A DNA stretch of 20,144 nt from TMED8 sp038125725 (GTDB lineage: Bacteria; Pseudomonadota; Alphaproteobacteria; Rhodospirillales; Casp-alpha2). The notes beneath the pieces are model-generated. The model was not told the DNA's origin, ran no database searches, and saw only the letters and a list, made by a program, of their open reading frames with translations. A program made the position numbers and the translations under genes. Positions 1 through 7,553 of the stretch are shown piece by piece (the stretch's first letter is position 1; every line of letters starts with the position of its first letter). The DNA lies in contig JAYPEK010000062.1 in NCBI GenBank assembly GCA_038125725.1, positions 1 through 20,144 of the forward strand. The letters run 5' to 3'.

Positions 1-2291
1 CCGCCGTTGCAACGCCGGCCCCCGCGCCGCAAGTGCCCACGCAACCGCCGCCGCCCGCGCCGGCATCGGGTGGAGGCGGTGCCCAGCCGCCCGGCCCGCC
101 GCCGGGCTCGGAATCAGCCGCCTTGCCGCCGGAACGGCCGCCGCTGCCCAGCGACGAAGACATCCGCCGCGGCGCCATGGCCGGCCTGAAGGAGGCGACG
201 GACCTCTCCAACTGCGTGCTGCCGTTGCTGGAAGCGCTCAACTGGCGTGGCGATCCGCGCCACGTGGCCGAGGCGCTGCCGCACTTCATCAACAACATCG
301 ACATCACCTCGTTCCGCAACATCATGGCGACGCTGCATTACGAGAGCCGTCCGGTGCGGCTGCGCGCCGGACGCGTCGATCCGCGCCTGATGCCGTGCCT
401 GTTCCTGCCCGACGGCGGCGGCGCCATGGTGATGCTGAGCCGTACCCAGGACACGATCCAGGTGTTCGATGGCGAATTGGACGGCCACCGCGAGATTCCC
501 GCCTCGAAGCAGCAGGGCACGGTCTACTTCTTCTCCGCCGTCGAGGCCGAGGACCTGGTTTCGGCGCAACAGAAAGTCGGCTGGTTCCGTGCCATCACCG
601 AGCGCTTCCGAAGCCTGTTCTACCAAACGCTGGGAATCACCCTGATCCTCAACCTTTTGGCGCTGGCGACGCCGCTGTTCGTGATGGCGGTCTACGACAA
701 GGTCGTGGCCACCGGATCGCTGCCGACGCTCGCCTATTTCGCCGTCGGGGTCGCTATCGCCATCGGCTGCGACCTGATCCTGCGCTCCGTGCGCGCCAAG
801 ATCCTGGCCTTCGTCGGTACCAGGCTCGACAACATCGTCGGGCTCGCGATCTTCCATAAGATCCTGTTTTTGCCGCCGGCCCTGACCGAGCGCTCCACCG
901 TCGGCGCCCAGGTGGCCAGGATCAAGGACTTCGAGACCATCCGCGACTTCTTCACCGGCCCCATGGCGTTGACCCTGCTTGAAGTGCCGTTCGCTTTCAT
1001 CTTCCTTGCCGTGATCATCTCGCTGGCCGGGCCGCTGGTCTGGATTCCGGTCATCATGGTGGCGCTCTACGGCATCCTGGCGCTGGTGTTCACGCCCCTG
1101 ATCCGGGCCACGGTGGCGCGCGCCGCGCGGGCATCATCCAGGCGCCAGGAACTGGTGGTCGAAAGCCTCAACAACATGCGCGCGGTGAAGTACTGCGGCG
1201 CCGAGGCGACATGGCTCGACCGATACCGCGATCTGAGCTCGAAGTCGGCACTCAACGGCTTCTATACCTCGCAGCTTTCGTCGCTGGTGCAGACGCTGTC
1301 ACATGTCCTGATGGTCGCGTCCGGCGTCGGCACCATCGTTTTCGGCGTGTTCCGGGTGCTCGGCGGCGACATGACCGTGGGCTCGCTGGTCGCCACCATG
1401 ATGCTGGTGTGGCGGGTGCTGGGCCCGCTGCAAACGGGTTTCATCTCGATGTCGCGGATCACCCAGGTACGGTCCTCCATCGGCCAGATCAACAACCTGA
1501 TGAACATCCGCGCCGAGCGCGAGCAACATTCCCAGGCAACACCGCTGAAGCGCTTCGAGGGCTTCGTCAGTTTCCAGCGCGTGTCGATCCGCTACAGCCC
1601 GGAAGCGGACCCGGCACTGGTCGGCGTCACCTTCGACGCGGAACCGGGCGAGGTGATCTGCGTCGTCGGCGGCAACGGCTCGGGCAAATCGACGGTGCTG
1701 AAGCTGCTGGCCGGCATGTACCAGGCCCAAGCCGGCTCGATCCGTATCGACAATATGGACATTCGCCAGATGGACACGGTGGAACTGCGCCACGCCGTCG
1801 GTTACGTGCCGCAATCGCTGGAGTTCTTCTACGGCACCATCTCGCAGAACCTGCGCATGGCGCATCCGACGGCCACCGACAACGATCTACGCTGGGCCTG
1901 CTACAAGGCCGGCGTGTTGGACGATGTGCTGGCGCTGGAGCAGGGGTCGGGCAAGTGGAAGCGCACCGGTTTCGATGTGCGGATCGGCGACTCCGGCGTC
2001 GGATCGATGCCGACCAGCCTTTTGCAGCGCCTCAACCTGGCGCGCGGTTACCTGAAACAGGCGCCGATCATGCTGTTCGACGAGCCCGGCAACGGTCTCG
2101 ACTTCGAGGGCGATCAGGCGTTCATGCGCATGGTCGACGAAATGCGCGGCGAGCAGACGGTGCTGATCGTCACCCACCGCCCGAGCCACCTGCGCATCGC
2201 CGACAAGATTCTGTGGCTGGAATACGGCAACGTCCGAGCCTACGGCCCGGCCGAGGATGTCCTTAAGGAAATGCCAAAGGATTTCCTGTAA
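1..2291 (+). CDS. Type I secretion ABC exporter subunit (permease/ATPase fusion), 5' end cut
   Basis: An inner-membrane ABC exporter subunit of the HlyB/LapB/PrtD type, which should pass a protein substrate to the HlyD adaptor encoded next. The frame is open to the window edge, so the true start is probably upstream; a GTG at 33 is the first possible internal start (numbering below starts there). Residues 1-45 are Pro/Ala/Gly-rich. About 60-165 resemble a degenerate C39-like peptidase domain with no evident catalytic triad. Membrane segments lie at about 195-480. The nucleotide-binding domain has Walker A GGNGSGKST (546-554), Q-loop Q594, Walker B with DEP (683-685) and H-loop His715. The expected LSGGQ signature is replaced by MPTSL (659-663), although the following QRLNLAR is typical. 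This suggests one half of a heterodimeric exporter whose canonical partner may lie upstream. The family is certain; substrate and pairing are inferred. Confidence 0.92.
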   Translation, partial: AVATPAPAPQVPTQPPPPAPASGGGGAQPPGPPPGSESAALPPERPPLPSDEDIRRGAMAGLKEATDLSNCVLPLLEALNWRGDPRHVAEALPHFINNIDITSFRNIMATLHYESRPVRLRAGRVDPRLMPCLFLPDGGGAMVMLSRTQDTIQVFDGELDGHREIPASKQQGTVYFFSAVEAEDLVSAQQKVGWFRAITERFRSLFYQTLGITLILNLLALATPLFVMAVYDKVVATGSLPTLAYFAVGVAIAIGCDLILRSVRAKILAFVGTRLDNIVGLAIFHKILFLPPALTERSTVGAQVARIKDFETIRDFFTGPMALTLLEVPFAFIFLAVIISLAGPLVWIPVIMVALYGILALVFTPLIRATVARAARASSRRQELVVESLNNMRAVKYCGAEATWLDRYRDLSSKSALNGFYTSQLSSLVQTLSHVLMVASGVGTIVFGVFRVLGGDMTVGSLVATMMLVWRVLGPLQTGFISMSRITQVRSSIGQINNLMNIRAEREQHSQATPLKRFEGFVSFQRVSIRYSPEADPALVGVTFDAEPGEVICVVGGNGSGKSTVLKLLAGMYQAQAGSIRIDNMDIRQMDTVELRHAVGYVPQSLEFFYGTISQNLRMAHPTATDNDLRWACYKAGVLDDVLALEQGSGKWKRTGFDVRIGDSGVGSMPTSLLQRLNLARGYLKQAPIMLFDEPGNGLDFEGDQAFMRMVDEMRGEQTVLIVTHRPSHLRIADKILWLEYGNVRAYGPAEDVLKEMPKDFL

Positions 2292-2302
2292 GAGGTTGAT
2301 GC

Positions 2303-3685
2303 ATGAGTGAACAGGCGGTCATAAACCAAACCGAGTCCGGCGACGTCACCGAACCGCCGCGCAAGGTCCGTCGCGGCGACCGCCAGACGCGGTTCCTCGC
2401 GCAATCGGTGATCCTGGAAGAGGCCGGGAGTTCCGGGCTGATCCGCATCGCCATGGTGACCATCGCCGTCGTCATCTGCGCTTTCCTGGTGTGGTCGGCT
2501 GTGACCAACGTCGATGAGGTGGCGATCGCGTCGGGCGAGGTGGTGCCGACCGGCCAGATTCAATCCATCCAGCACCTCGAAGGCGGCATCATTTCCGAAA
2601 TTCTGGTGCAGGACGGCGAGGAAGTTGAGAAGGAACAGGTGCTGATCCGCCTCGATCCGTCGGCGGCGGCGGCGGAATTGAACCAGATGAAGGCGCGGCG
2701 CACTGGCCTCGAGTTGCAACGCGAACGGCTGCGCGCGCTTGGAACCGGTTCGGAGCCGGATTTCTCCTTCGTCGGCAGCGAATACAGCCAGTTGGTCGAT
2801 GACCAGGTGACCATCTATCAAAGCGCCATCGAGGCGCTGGAAAACCGCCGCAAAGTGGTGGTCACTCAGATCGAACAGCGTAAACAGGAATTGGCGCTCT
2901 TGGAAGAGCGCGAGGACACGCTTTCGCGCACCTCCGACCTGCGGCTCGAGGAATACGAGATGCGCGAGGACCTTTTCCGCCGCGGCCTGACGACACGGAT
3001 TTCCTACTTGGACGCCAAGCGCGCGCTGAACGAGACCCGCGGCGAACTGGCCAACCTGATCGTCGAGCGCCAACAGACCCAGGAAAGCCTGGCTGAGCAG
3101 AAAACCCGGCTCGAGGAAATCGATACCGACGCCAAGGAACAGTCCCTGGCCGAAATGGGCGCCGTCACCAACGAACTGTCGCAGGTCAACGAGACCTTGA
3201 GCCGGCTGTTCAACCAGGTGCGGCGGCTGGAAATCTCGGCGCCGGTGCGCGGCTACGTGAAGGGCCTGCAGGTGCACACCGTCGGCGGCGTCATTCCGCC
3301 CGGCGCCGTGATCATGGAGATCGTCCCCACCGACAAGGAACTGGTGGTGGAGACCAAGATCACCACCCGCGACGTCGGCCATGTGCGCGTCGGCCAGCCG
3401 GTCACCATCAAGGTCACCACCTACGATTACGCCCGCTACGGCGGCATTTCCGGCGAACTCAGGGACGTCTCGGCCTCCACCTTCGTCGACGAAGCCACCG
3501 GCGACCCCTATTACAAGGGCATGGTCGCCATGGACCGCGGCTATGTCGGGTTCGACCCGGAGAAGAACCGGGTGAAGCCGGGCATGACCGTACAGGCAGA
3601 CATCAAGACCGGGCGCAAGACGCTGCTGGAATACCTGATGAAACCGGTGGTCAGTTCGGTCAAAACCGCTTTCCGCGAACGCTGA
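2303..3685 (+). CDS. HlyD-family periplasmic adaptor (membrane fusion protein) of type I secretion
   Basis: A membrane fusion protein that should bridge the ABC exporter just upstream and an outer-membrane TolC-like channel. The 460-residue product has a charged cytoplasmic N-terminus (1-45), one membrane anchor (about 46-68), a first lipoyl half near 78-118 containing QHLEGGIISEI, a long charged Glu/Arg/Gln-rich coiled-coil hairpin (about 120-310), then the second lipoyl half and a beta-barrel domain starting near ISAPVRGYVKGL. Order and length fit the HlyD/LapC/PrtE type. AGAGG at 2291-2295, 7 nt before the ATG, supports the start. The gap to the exporter gene is 11 bp, so the two are co-transcribed. 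No TolC-like gene or RTX substrate is present in the window. A candidate terminator overlaps the stop codon. Confidence 0.95.
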   Translation: MSEQAVINQTESGDVTEPPRKVRRGDRQTRFLAQSVILEEAGSSGLIRIAMVTIAVVICAFLVWSAVTNVDEVAIASGEVVPTGQIQSIQHLEGGIISEILVQDGEEVEKEQVLIRLDPSAAAAELNQMKARRTGLELQRERLRALGTGSEPDFSFVGSEYSQLVDDQVTIYQSAIEALENRRKVVVTQIEQRKQELALLEEREDTLSRTSDLRLEEYEMREDLFRRGLTTRISYLDAKRALNETRGELANLIVERQQTQESLAEQKTRLEEIDTDAKEQSLAEMGAVTNELSQVNETLSRLFNQVRRLEISAPVRGYVKGLQVHTVGGVIPPGAVIMEIVPTDKELVVETKITTRDVGHVRVGQPVTIKVTTYDYARYGGISGELRDVSASTFVDEATGDPYYKGMVAMDRGYVGFDPEKNRVKPGMTVQADIKTGRKTLLEYLMKPVVSSVKTAFRER

Positions 3686-3697
3686 CGCGGCGTTTTT
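3673..3697 (+). terminator. Candidate intrinsic terminator overlapping the adaptor stop codon
   Basis: CCGCG (3673-3677) and CGCGG (3686-3690) form a perfect 5-bp stem with an 8-nt loop, followed by CG and five Ts (3693-3697). An alternative fold pairs AACGC (3678-3682) with GCGTT (3690-3694). The stop codon TGA (3683-3685) lies inside the hairpin. The stem is short, so efficiency is uncertain, but the position at the end of the secretion pair fits. Confidence 0.45.
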
Positions 3698-3723
3698 ACC
3701 TGGCCGGTCGACCACGCTATACT
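3695..3723 (+). promoter_or_regulatory. Candidate sigma-70 promoter for the TAXI gene
   Basis: TTTACC (3695-3700) and TATACT (3718-3723) are separated by exactly 17 nt and match the -35 and -10 consensus at 4 and 5 of 6 positions. Transcription would start near 3730, about 19 nt before the ATG at 3749. The -35 box shares bases with the T-run of the candidate terminator, so the end of one unit and the start of the next are tightly packed. Confidence 0.45.
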
Positions 3724-3748
3724 GCGCGCGCATGGAAAAGGAACCCGC

Positions 3749-4726
3749 ATGACCTTCGCGTCGCGCTTCGCCTGCGCCCTCGGCGCCATCGTTCTGTTTT
3801 TATCGGCGCCGCAGGCAACGGCGGCGGACTCCATTTCGCTGAACATCGGCACCGGCTCACCGAGAGGCGTCTATTATCCCACCGGCCGTGCCATCTGCCG
3901 CATGCTCGAGGCCTACGGCCGCGCCCAGCGCAAGGACTATGCTTGCCAGGCGCGGGAATCGCTCGGCTCGGTGGCCAACCTGCAGGGGCTCGCCGAGGGA
4001 CAGATCGATCTCGGCATCGTGCAATCGGACACGCATTACCAGGCCTTTAAAGGTATCCGGAAGTTCCAAGACAAGCCGATCACCGAGTTGCGCTCGATGT
4101 TCTCGCTGCATGCGGAATCGTTCACCATCGTCGCCCGCGCCAACCTTGGCGCCCGGCGGCTACGGGATCTCAAGGGCCGGCGCATCAACGTCGGCAAAAA
4201 GGGTTCCGGCCCGCGCGAGACCTTCCTGGAACTGATGGCCAGCATGGGCTGGGACGCCAATGAATTCGGCGGCTTCACCCAGTTCGGCACCCGTGACCAG
4301 GTGAAGGCACTGTGCGATGGGCGCACCGATGTCATCACCTACGTCGTCGGCCATCCGGCCAGCGCCATTCGCGAAGCCTTGCAGGACTGCAATACCAACC
4401 TGATCAGCGTTTATGGGCCGGGCGTACAGGCGTTGCTGAAAAAGTGGCCTTATTACCGTGACGCGCAGATTCCGGCCGGGCTCTATCGCGGCACCACCAC
4501 CGATATCCGCACCTTCGGGCTCAGCGCCACGCTGGTGACCACGACCAAGCTGGACGCGGATACGGCCTATGCCATCACCGCCGCCATCTTCGGCCACCTG
4601 AGCAAGTTCCGCTCCATGCATCCGGCCCTCAAGTACCTGAGCGACGCGGAAATGGTGCGCGACTCGCTTACCGCGCCGCTGCACGAGGGCGCCTTGCGGT
4701 ATTTCCGGGAGAACGGGCTACTCTGA
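3749..4726 (+). CDS. TAXI-family TRAP transporter solute-binding protein
   Basis: A periplasmic binding protein of the TAXI (TRAP-associated extracytoplasmic immunogenic) family, 325 residues, the usual length. The N-terminus is a signal peptide with a hydrophobic core (about 9-20) and a likely cut after ATA near residue 26. Family features are the early GTGSPRGVYYPTGRAICR segment, then a GSVANLQGLAEGQIDLGIVQSD region and RRINVGKKGSGPRET in the second lobe. AAAGGA at 3737-3742, 6 nt before the ATG, supports the start. TAXI proteins normally deliver organic acids or amino acids to a fused DctQM-like membrane protein, but none is encoded nearby, so this copy is either an orphan or works with a distant permease. 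The ligand cannot be read from sequence. The 3' end overlaps the opposing NUDIX gene by 9 bp. Confidence 0.93.
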   Translation: MTFASRFACALGAIVLFLSAPQATAADSISLNIGTGSPRGVYYPTGRAICRMLEAYGRAQRKDYACQARESLGSVANLQGLAEGQIDLGIVQSDTHYQAFKGIRKFQDKPITELRSMFSLHAESFTIVARANLGARRLRDLKGRRINVGKKGSGPRETFLELMASMGWDANEFGGFTQFGTRDQVKALCDGRTDVITYVVGHPASAIREALQDCNTNLISVYGPGVQALLKKWPYYRDAQIPAGLYRGTTTDIRTFGLSATLVTTTKLDADTAYAITAAIFGHLSKFRSMHPALKYLSDAEMVRDSLTAPLHEGALRYFRENGLL

Positions 4727-5173
4727 GCCGGGATCGGGCAGGACGGCCGCCATCTCCGCCGCCAGATCGATGATCCTGACGGTTTCCGACCAAAGTTCCA
4801 TTCCAGGGATATCATCCAGCGCCACCCACCGCGCGCCCATGGCGTCGCCGCCCGGTCGCAGGGTACCGCCGGTGGCGCGCGCCACCACGTCAACCAGGGT
4901 GTAGTGATACTGGATGCCGCCATCGTCGTCGCGGCGGATCGAATCGACCACGTCGACAAGTCCGATTACTTCGATATCCAGGCCGGTTTCCTCGCGTGCC
5001 TCGCGAACGGCTGTCTCGAACACCGTCTCGCCCAATTCCTGGGCGCCGCCCGGCAGGCTCCAACTGCCGCGCCGGGGCGGCTTGCCGCGCTGGATCATGA
5101 CCACGCCGTCGGGCCCCAAGATCACCGCGCCGACGCCGACGAACGGCCGGTCCGGGTATTCCCTAGGCGACAT
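4718..5173 (-). CDS. NUDIX hydrolase
   Basis: A 151-residue NUDIX enzyme that should cleave a nucleoside diphosphate linked to another group using Mg2+ or Mn2+. The full Nudix box GX5EX7REUXEEXGU is intact at Gly43-Leu65, with Arg57-Glu58 and the metal-binding Glu61-Glu62. The preceding WSLPGG and the start GVGAVILGPDGVVMIQRGKPP are typical of the ADP-ribose pyrophosphatase/MutT-like group, as is RWVALDDIP near 112-120. The exact substrate is not predictable. The ATG at 5173 is preceded by a purine-rich AAGGGGGG stretch acting as ribosome binding site. The gene stands alone on its strand, overlaps the TAXI gene end by 9 bp and is divergent from the cNMP-domain gene. Confidence 0.93.
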   Translation of the reverse strand: MSPREYPDRPFVGVGAVILGPDGVVMIQRGKPPRRGSWSLPGGAQELGETVFETAVREAREETGLDIEVIGLVDVVDSIRRDDDGGIQYHYTLVDVVARATGGTLRPGGDAMGARWVALDDIPGMELWSETVRIIDLAAEMAAVLPDPGSE

Positions 5174-5327
5174 GCCCGTCCCCCCTTAGTTTCGCCATAG
5201 TGCCGTTCTATTCTTGTGGATGCCGCTCAGATTACCCAGTACCATAGCGGCTCGGGCTCGCGAAGCAATCACGGCCCGGCGCAAGACACGTGGTTGGGCA
5301 GGAACCGGGGTGGTAGAGGGCGTAATC
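5174..5327. promoter_or_regulatory. Divergent intergenic region, NUDIX / cNMP-domain gene
   Basis: This 154-bp gap must hold the promoters of both divergent genes. A weak rightward candidate is TTAGTT (5186-5191), 17 nt, TATTCT (5209-5214), which would leave a leader of about 100 nt. I found no strong palindrome or terminator. AGAGGG at 5315-5320 is the ribosome binding site that fixes the cNMP-domain start at 5328. Confidence 0.3.
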
Positions 5328-5678
5328 ATGGCTTCCCAGATATTGCAGCGGCAGACATTCAAGCCGGGATCGAAGATTTTCAAGGAAGGCGAGATCGGCA
5401 CCATGGCCTATGTCGTCCAGGAAGGCGAAGTTGAGATCATCAAAGAGATCGACGGCAAGGTCACGGTTCTCGGCAAGGTGGGCCAGGGCGGCATCTTCGG
5501 CGAAATGGCCCTGATCGATGAAAAACCGCGCATGGCCTCGGCACGGGCCTCCAGGGGCACCACCATCATCTGCATCACCAAGACCATGTTCGACGAGAAA
5601 CTCAAGAAATCCGATCCGTTCATCCGCGGGCTCTTGAATATCCTGGCGGATACGGTTCGCTCCCTGAGCAGCAAGTAA
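5328..5678 (+). CDS. Stand-alone cyclic nucleotide-binding domain protein
   Basis: A 116-residue protein consisting almost only of a CRP-type cyclic-nucleotide-binding beta-barrel. The phosphate-binding cassette is recognisable as GEMALIDEKPRMASARA, with Gly58, Glu59 and Arg68 in the places that contact ribose and phosphate in CRP and PKA regulatory domains, so cNMP binding is possible. There is no helix-turn-helix and no kinase or channel part; the chain ends with a short helix. The start at 5328 is chosen because AGAGGG lies 7 nt upstream and homology begins there; a longer in-frame extension to 5214 has no domain support. The DUF502 gene follows after 18 bp, so they are probably co-transcribed. 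The domain is certain, the role unknown; it may act by protein-protein contact. Confidence 0.9.
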   Translation: MASQILQRQTFKPGSKIFKEGEIGTMAYVVQEGEVEIIKEIDGKVTVLGKVGQGGIFGEMALIDEKPRMASARASRGTTIICITKTMFDEKLKKSDPFIRGLLNILADTVRSLSSK

Positions 5679-5696
5679 GGGCAACAGCGAATAAGC

Positions 5697-6545
5697 ATGG
5701 CCGAAGAACAGCAAGCCACCGACAACCCGCAGGCGCCGAAAGCACGCACGTTCTCGTTCACGCAGCGGATGCGCGCCTATCTGCTTGCCGGCATCCTGAT
5801 CACCGCGCCGATCTCGATCACTTTCTATCTGGCCTGGGTGTTCATCGGCTTCGTCGATTCCAAGATCACGCCGCTGATTCCGGTGAAGTACAACCCGGAA
5901 ACCTACCTGCCGTTCGCGGTGCCGGGATTGGGGCTGCTGATCCTGATGCTCGGCCTGATCCTGATCGGCGCGCTGGCGGCCGGCTTCCTGGGCCGGGTGT
6001 GGCTGCGCATCTCGGAGCGCGTGCTGTCGGGCATGCCGGTGATCCGCAACGTCTACGGCGCGGTGAAGCAGATCCTGGAAACCGTGCTGGCGCAGCAATC
6101 CAATGCCTTCCGCGAGGCGGTGCTGGTCGAATATCCGCGCCGCGGGCTCTGGGCCATCGCCTTCATCACCGGACGCACCGAGGGCGAGGTGCAGAGCATC
6201 ACCGAGGAAGAATGCATCAACATCTTCCTGCCGACGACGCCGAACCCGACGTCGGGCTTTCTGTTGTTCGTGCCCAAGGCCGACCTGATCCCGCTTTCAA
6301 TGAGTGTCGAGGAAGCGATCAAGATGGTCATCTCGGGCGGCATCGTCACGCCGCCGGACCGCCGTCCGGAGGAAGAAAAGGGCAAGGCCATGACCTCTGC
6401 CGCGGCCTACGAGGAGGTCGACATCATCCGCGAGAAAGACGCGGCACCGGTGCTGGTGGCAAAGGGCACCCGGCCGCGCCAGATGCAGGACCGCATCCGC
6501 GCCGAAGCCGCCGGCGACGACGATTCCGAAGAAATTATCGGCTGA
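5697..6545 (+). CDS. DUF502 family inner-membrane protein
   Basis: A 282-residue DUF502 protein, a family found in many bacteria and related to plant LIKE-COV proteins; its biochemical function is not established. Two membrane segments are visible, about residues 27-52 (starting YLLAGILITAPISITFYLAW) and 73-97 (PGLGLLILMLGLILIGALAAG). Then come the family-typical GMPVIRNVYGAVKQ region, a soluble beta-rich domain with FITGRTEGEV, IFLPTTPNPTSG and IPLSMSVEEAIKMVISGG, and a charged tail ending in DDDSEE. The ribosome binding site is weak (AAGGG about 14 nt away), in keeping with coupling to the cNMP-domain gene 18 bp upstream. In alphaproteobacteria DUF502 genes commonly sit near recG and mfd, as here. 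Confidence 0.93.
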   Translation: MAEEQQATDNPQAPKARTFSFTQRMRAYLLAGILITAPISITFYLAWVFIGFVDSKITPLIPVKYNPETYLPFAVPGLGLLILMLGLILIGALAAGFLGRVWLRISERVLSGMPVIRNVYGAVKQILETVLAQQSNAFREAVLVEYPRRGLWAIAFITGRTEGEVQSITEEECINIFLPTTPNPTSGFLLFVPKADLIPLSMSVEEAIKMVISGGIVTPPDRRPEEEKGKAMTSAAAYEEVDIIREKDAAPVLVAKGTRPRQMQDRIRAEAAGDDDSEEIIG

Positions 6546-6563
6546 TCGAGGTGAGCGGGCGGT

Positions 6564-6779
6564 TCAGCCGCCGGCCATCTTGCGAAAGCGCTTCAGGTCT
6601 TCCTGGCGCTCGAAGCGGATCATCACGTCATCGGCGGCAAAATCGCCGGCGCTGGTGCCGCTGGGGTCGACCTTGAAGGCGTAGCCGCCGGCGCAGTTGG
6701 ACTGCAGCCAATCGCTCAGGTCGTCGAGGCTGCCGGCGCATTTGTATCGGATGTGAAAGCGGAAATCGTTCGGTGTCAT
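6564..6779 (-). CDS. Small protein of unknown function (71 aa)
   Basis: I do not recognise this family. The 71-residue product looks soluble, has two cysteines (Cys14, Cys29), an aromatic beta-like start (FRFHIRYKC), an amphipathic segment LDDLSDWLQ and a basic C-terminus ending KRFRKMAGG. The middle, SGTSAGDFAADDVMIRFE, could be a beta-hairpin. No signal peptide or membrane segment is visible, and the Shine-Dalgarno sequence is weak. The opposite strand carries no better frame, and the gene fits in the space between DUF502 (18-bp gap, tail to tail) and the HCCA-like gene (93-bp gap upstream). It may be the last gene of a recG transcript, although a strong hairpin lies between it and its upstream neighbour. 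Confidence 0.7.
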   Translation of the reverse strand: MTPNDFRFHIRYKCAGSLDDLSDWLQSNCAGGYAFKVDPSGTSAGDFAADDVMIRFERQEDLKRFRKMAGG

Positions 6780-6801
6780 GGCCCAGGCGGCGATCAGCTA
6801 A

Positions 6802-6832
6802 CGCCCGGCGAGTATGGCGGAACTGCCGGGCG
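6802..6832. other. Strong GC hairpin upstream of the 71-aa gene
   Basis: CGCCCGGC (6802-6809) and GCCGGGCG (6825-6832) are perfect 8-bp arms with a 15-nt loop. On the minus strand the hairpin follows the HCCA-like stop codon by about 40 nt and precedes the 71-aa start by 22 nt. No T-run follows on the minus strand, so it is not a classical terminator. It could protect or attenuate the mRNA, or just separate the two genes. Confidence 0.5.
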
Positions 6833-6872
6833 GCGTGTGTGTCGTTCTGTTTCACAATATTGCAGGCGGCCG

Positions 6873-7532
6873 TCACGACCGCTCTTTGAGGCCCCGGGCA
6901 CGCATCCGCCAGAGCAGCAGCTCGATCCGGTCCTGGCCAAAGAAGGGCTCTCCATCGAACACCATCAGCGGCACGCCGCCGTGCCCGGCGGCATCCTGCG
7001 CCGTTTCGTTGGCATGAATGCGGGCATCGATGGCGTCGCCGTCGCGCGCCGCTTCGGCGACCATTGCATCCGCCTCGAAGCCGGCTCGCGTCAAGGCGTC
7101 GGCGATGCATTGGGGCTCCTGCCAGTTGTCGGTGCCGCCGTCCCAGATACGGCGCGAAATCTGGTCCAGATAGGCGAGCCCGCGGCCGCGCTCGGCGGCC
7201 AACTGCGCCAAACGCGTGATCAGGCGGATATGCGGCTGGTCCTCGGCGATGACGCCGGTCTCCAGGTTCTGGACGATCGGGTCCGGCACCGGGCGGCGGT
7301 AGGCGATGCCGTGGTATTCCGCCAGTCTGGCGGAATCGAGAAGGTTATAGGGCCGGTAGTGCTTGGAGGCGCGGACGCGGAAGAAGTCCGGATCGCGCAC
7401 GGCAATGGGGTAGACGACGTGGAGATCGATGCGCACGTCGTAGTCGCGCTCGATCGCCAGCATGCGGTCGAGCGACAGGTAACAGTAGGGGCTGCGCATG
7501 GACCAGTAGAGGTCGAAGGAAAGCGTCGTCAT
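6873..7532 (-). CDS. DsbA-family thioredoxin-fold protein, 2-hydroxychromene-2-carboxylate isomerase-like
   Basis: A 219-residue DsbA/GST-kappa-fold protein. The N-terminus has the strand FDLYWSMRSPYCYLSL, with Ser14-Pro15-Tyr16-Cys17 where DsbA has CXXC. Ser14 matches the catalytic Ser of HCCA isomerases and kappa GSTs, so the enzyme is more likely a glutathione-dependent isomerase or transferase than a disulfide oxidase. A helical insert follows, and the cis-Pro loop is GVPLMVFDGEPFFGQDRIELL near the C-terminus, typical of the family. AAAGGA 5-6 nt before the ATG supports the start. It begins 21 bp after the recG stop, so it is probably in the recG transcript. HCCA isomerases act in naphthalene catabolism, but no such pathway is seen here, so the real substrate is unknown. 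Confidence 0.88.
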   Translation of the reverse strand: MTTLSFDLYWSMRSPYCYLSLDRMLAIERDYDVRIDLHVVYPIAVRDPDFFRVRASKHYRPYNLLDSARLAEYHGIAYRRPVPDPIVQNLETGVIAEDQPHIRLITRLAQLAAERGRGLAYLDQISRRIWDGGTDNWQEPQCIADALTRAGFEADAMVAEAARDGDAIDARIHANETAQDAAGHGGVPLMVFDGEPFFGQDRIELLLWRMRARGLKERS

Positions 7533-7553
7533 CGGTGTCCTTTCGGTTGGGTC

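Noticed and set aside
2240..3733. A 497-codon open frame on the minus strand opposite the HlyD-like gene
   Set aside because: It mirrors the coding frame of a clear HlyD-family gene and shows no recognisable domain.
5214..5327. Longer start for the cNMP-domain protein
   Set aside because: The extra 38 residues are Arg-rich with no domain, and a good ribosome binding site precedes 5328.
6558..6572. GGCGG-TTCAG-CCGCC hairpin between DUF502 and the 71-aa gene as a bidirectional terminator
   Set aside because: The stem is 5 bp with no T-run on either strand; such repeats are common by chance in this GC-rich sequence.
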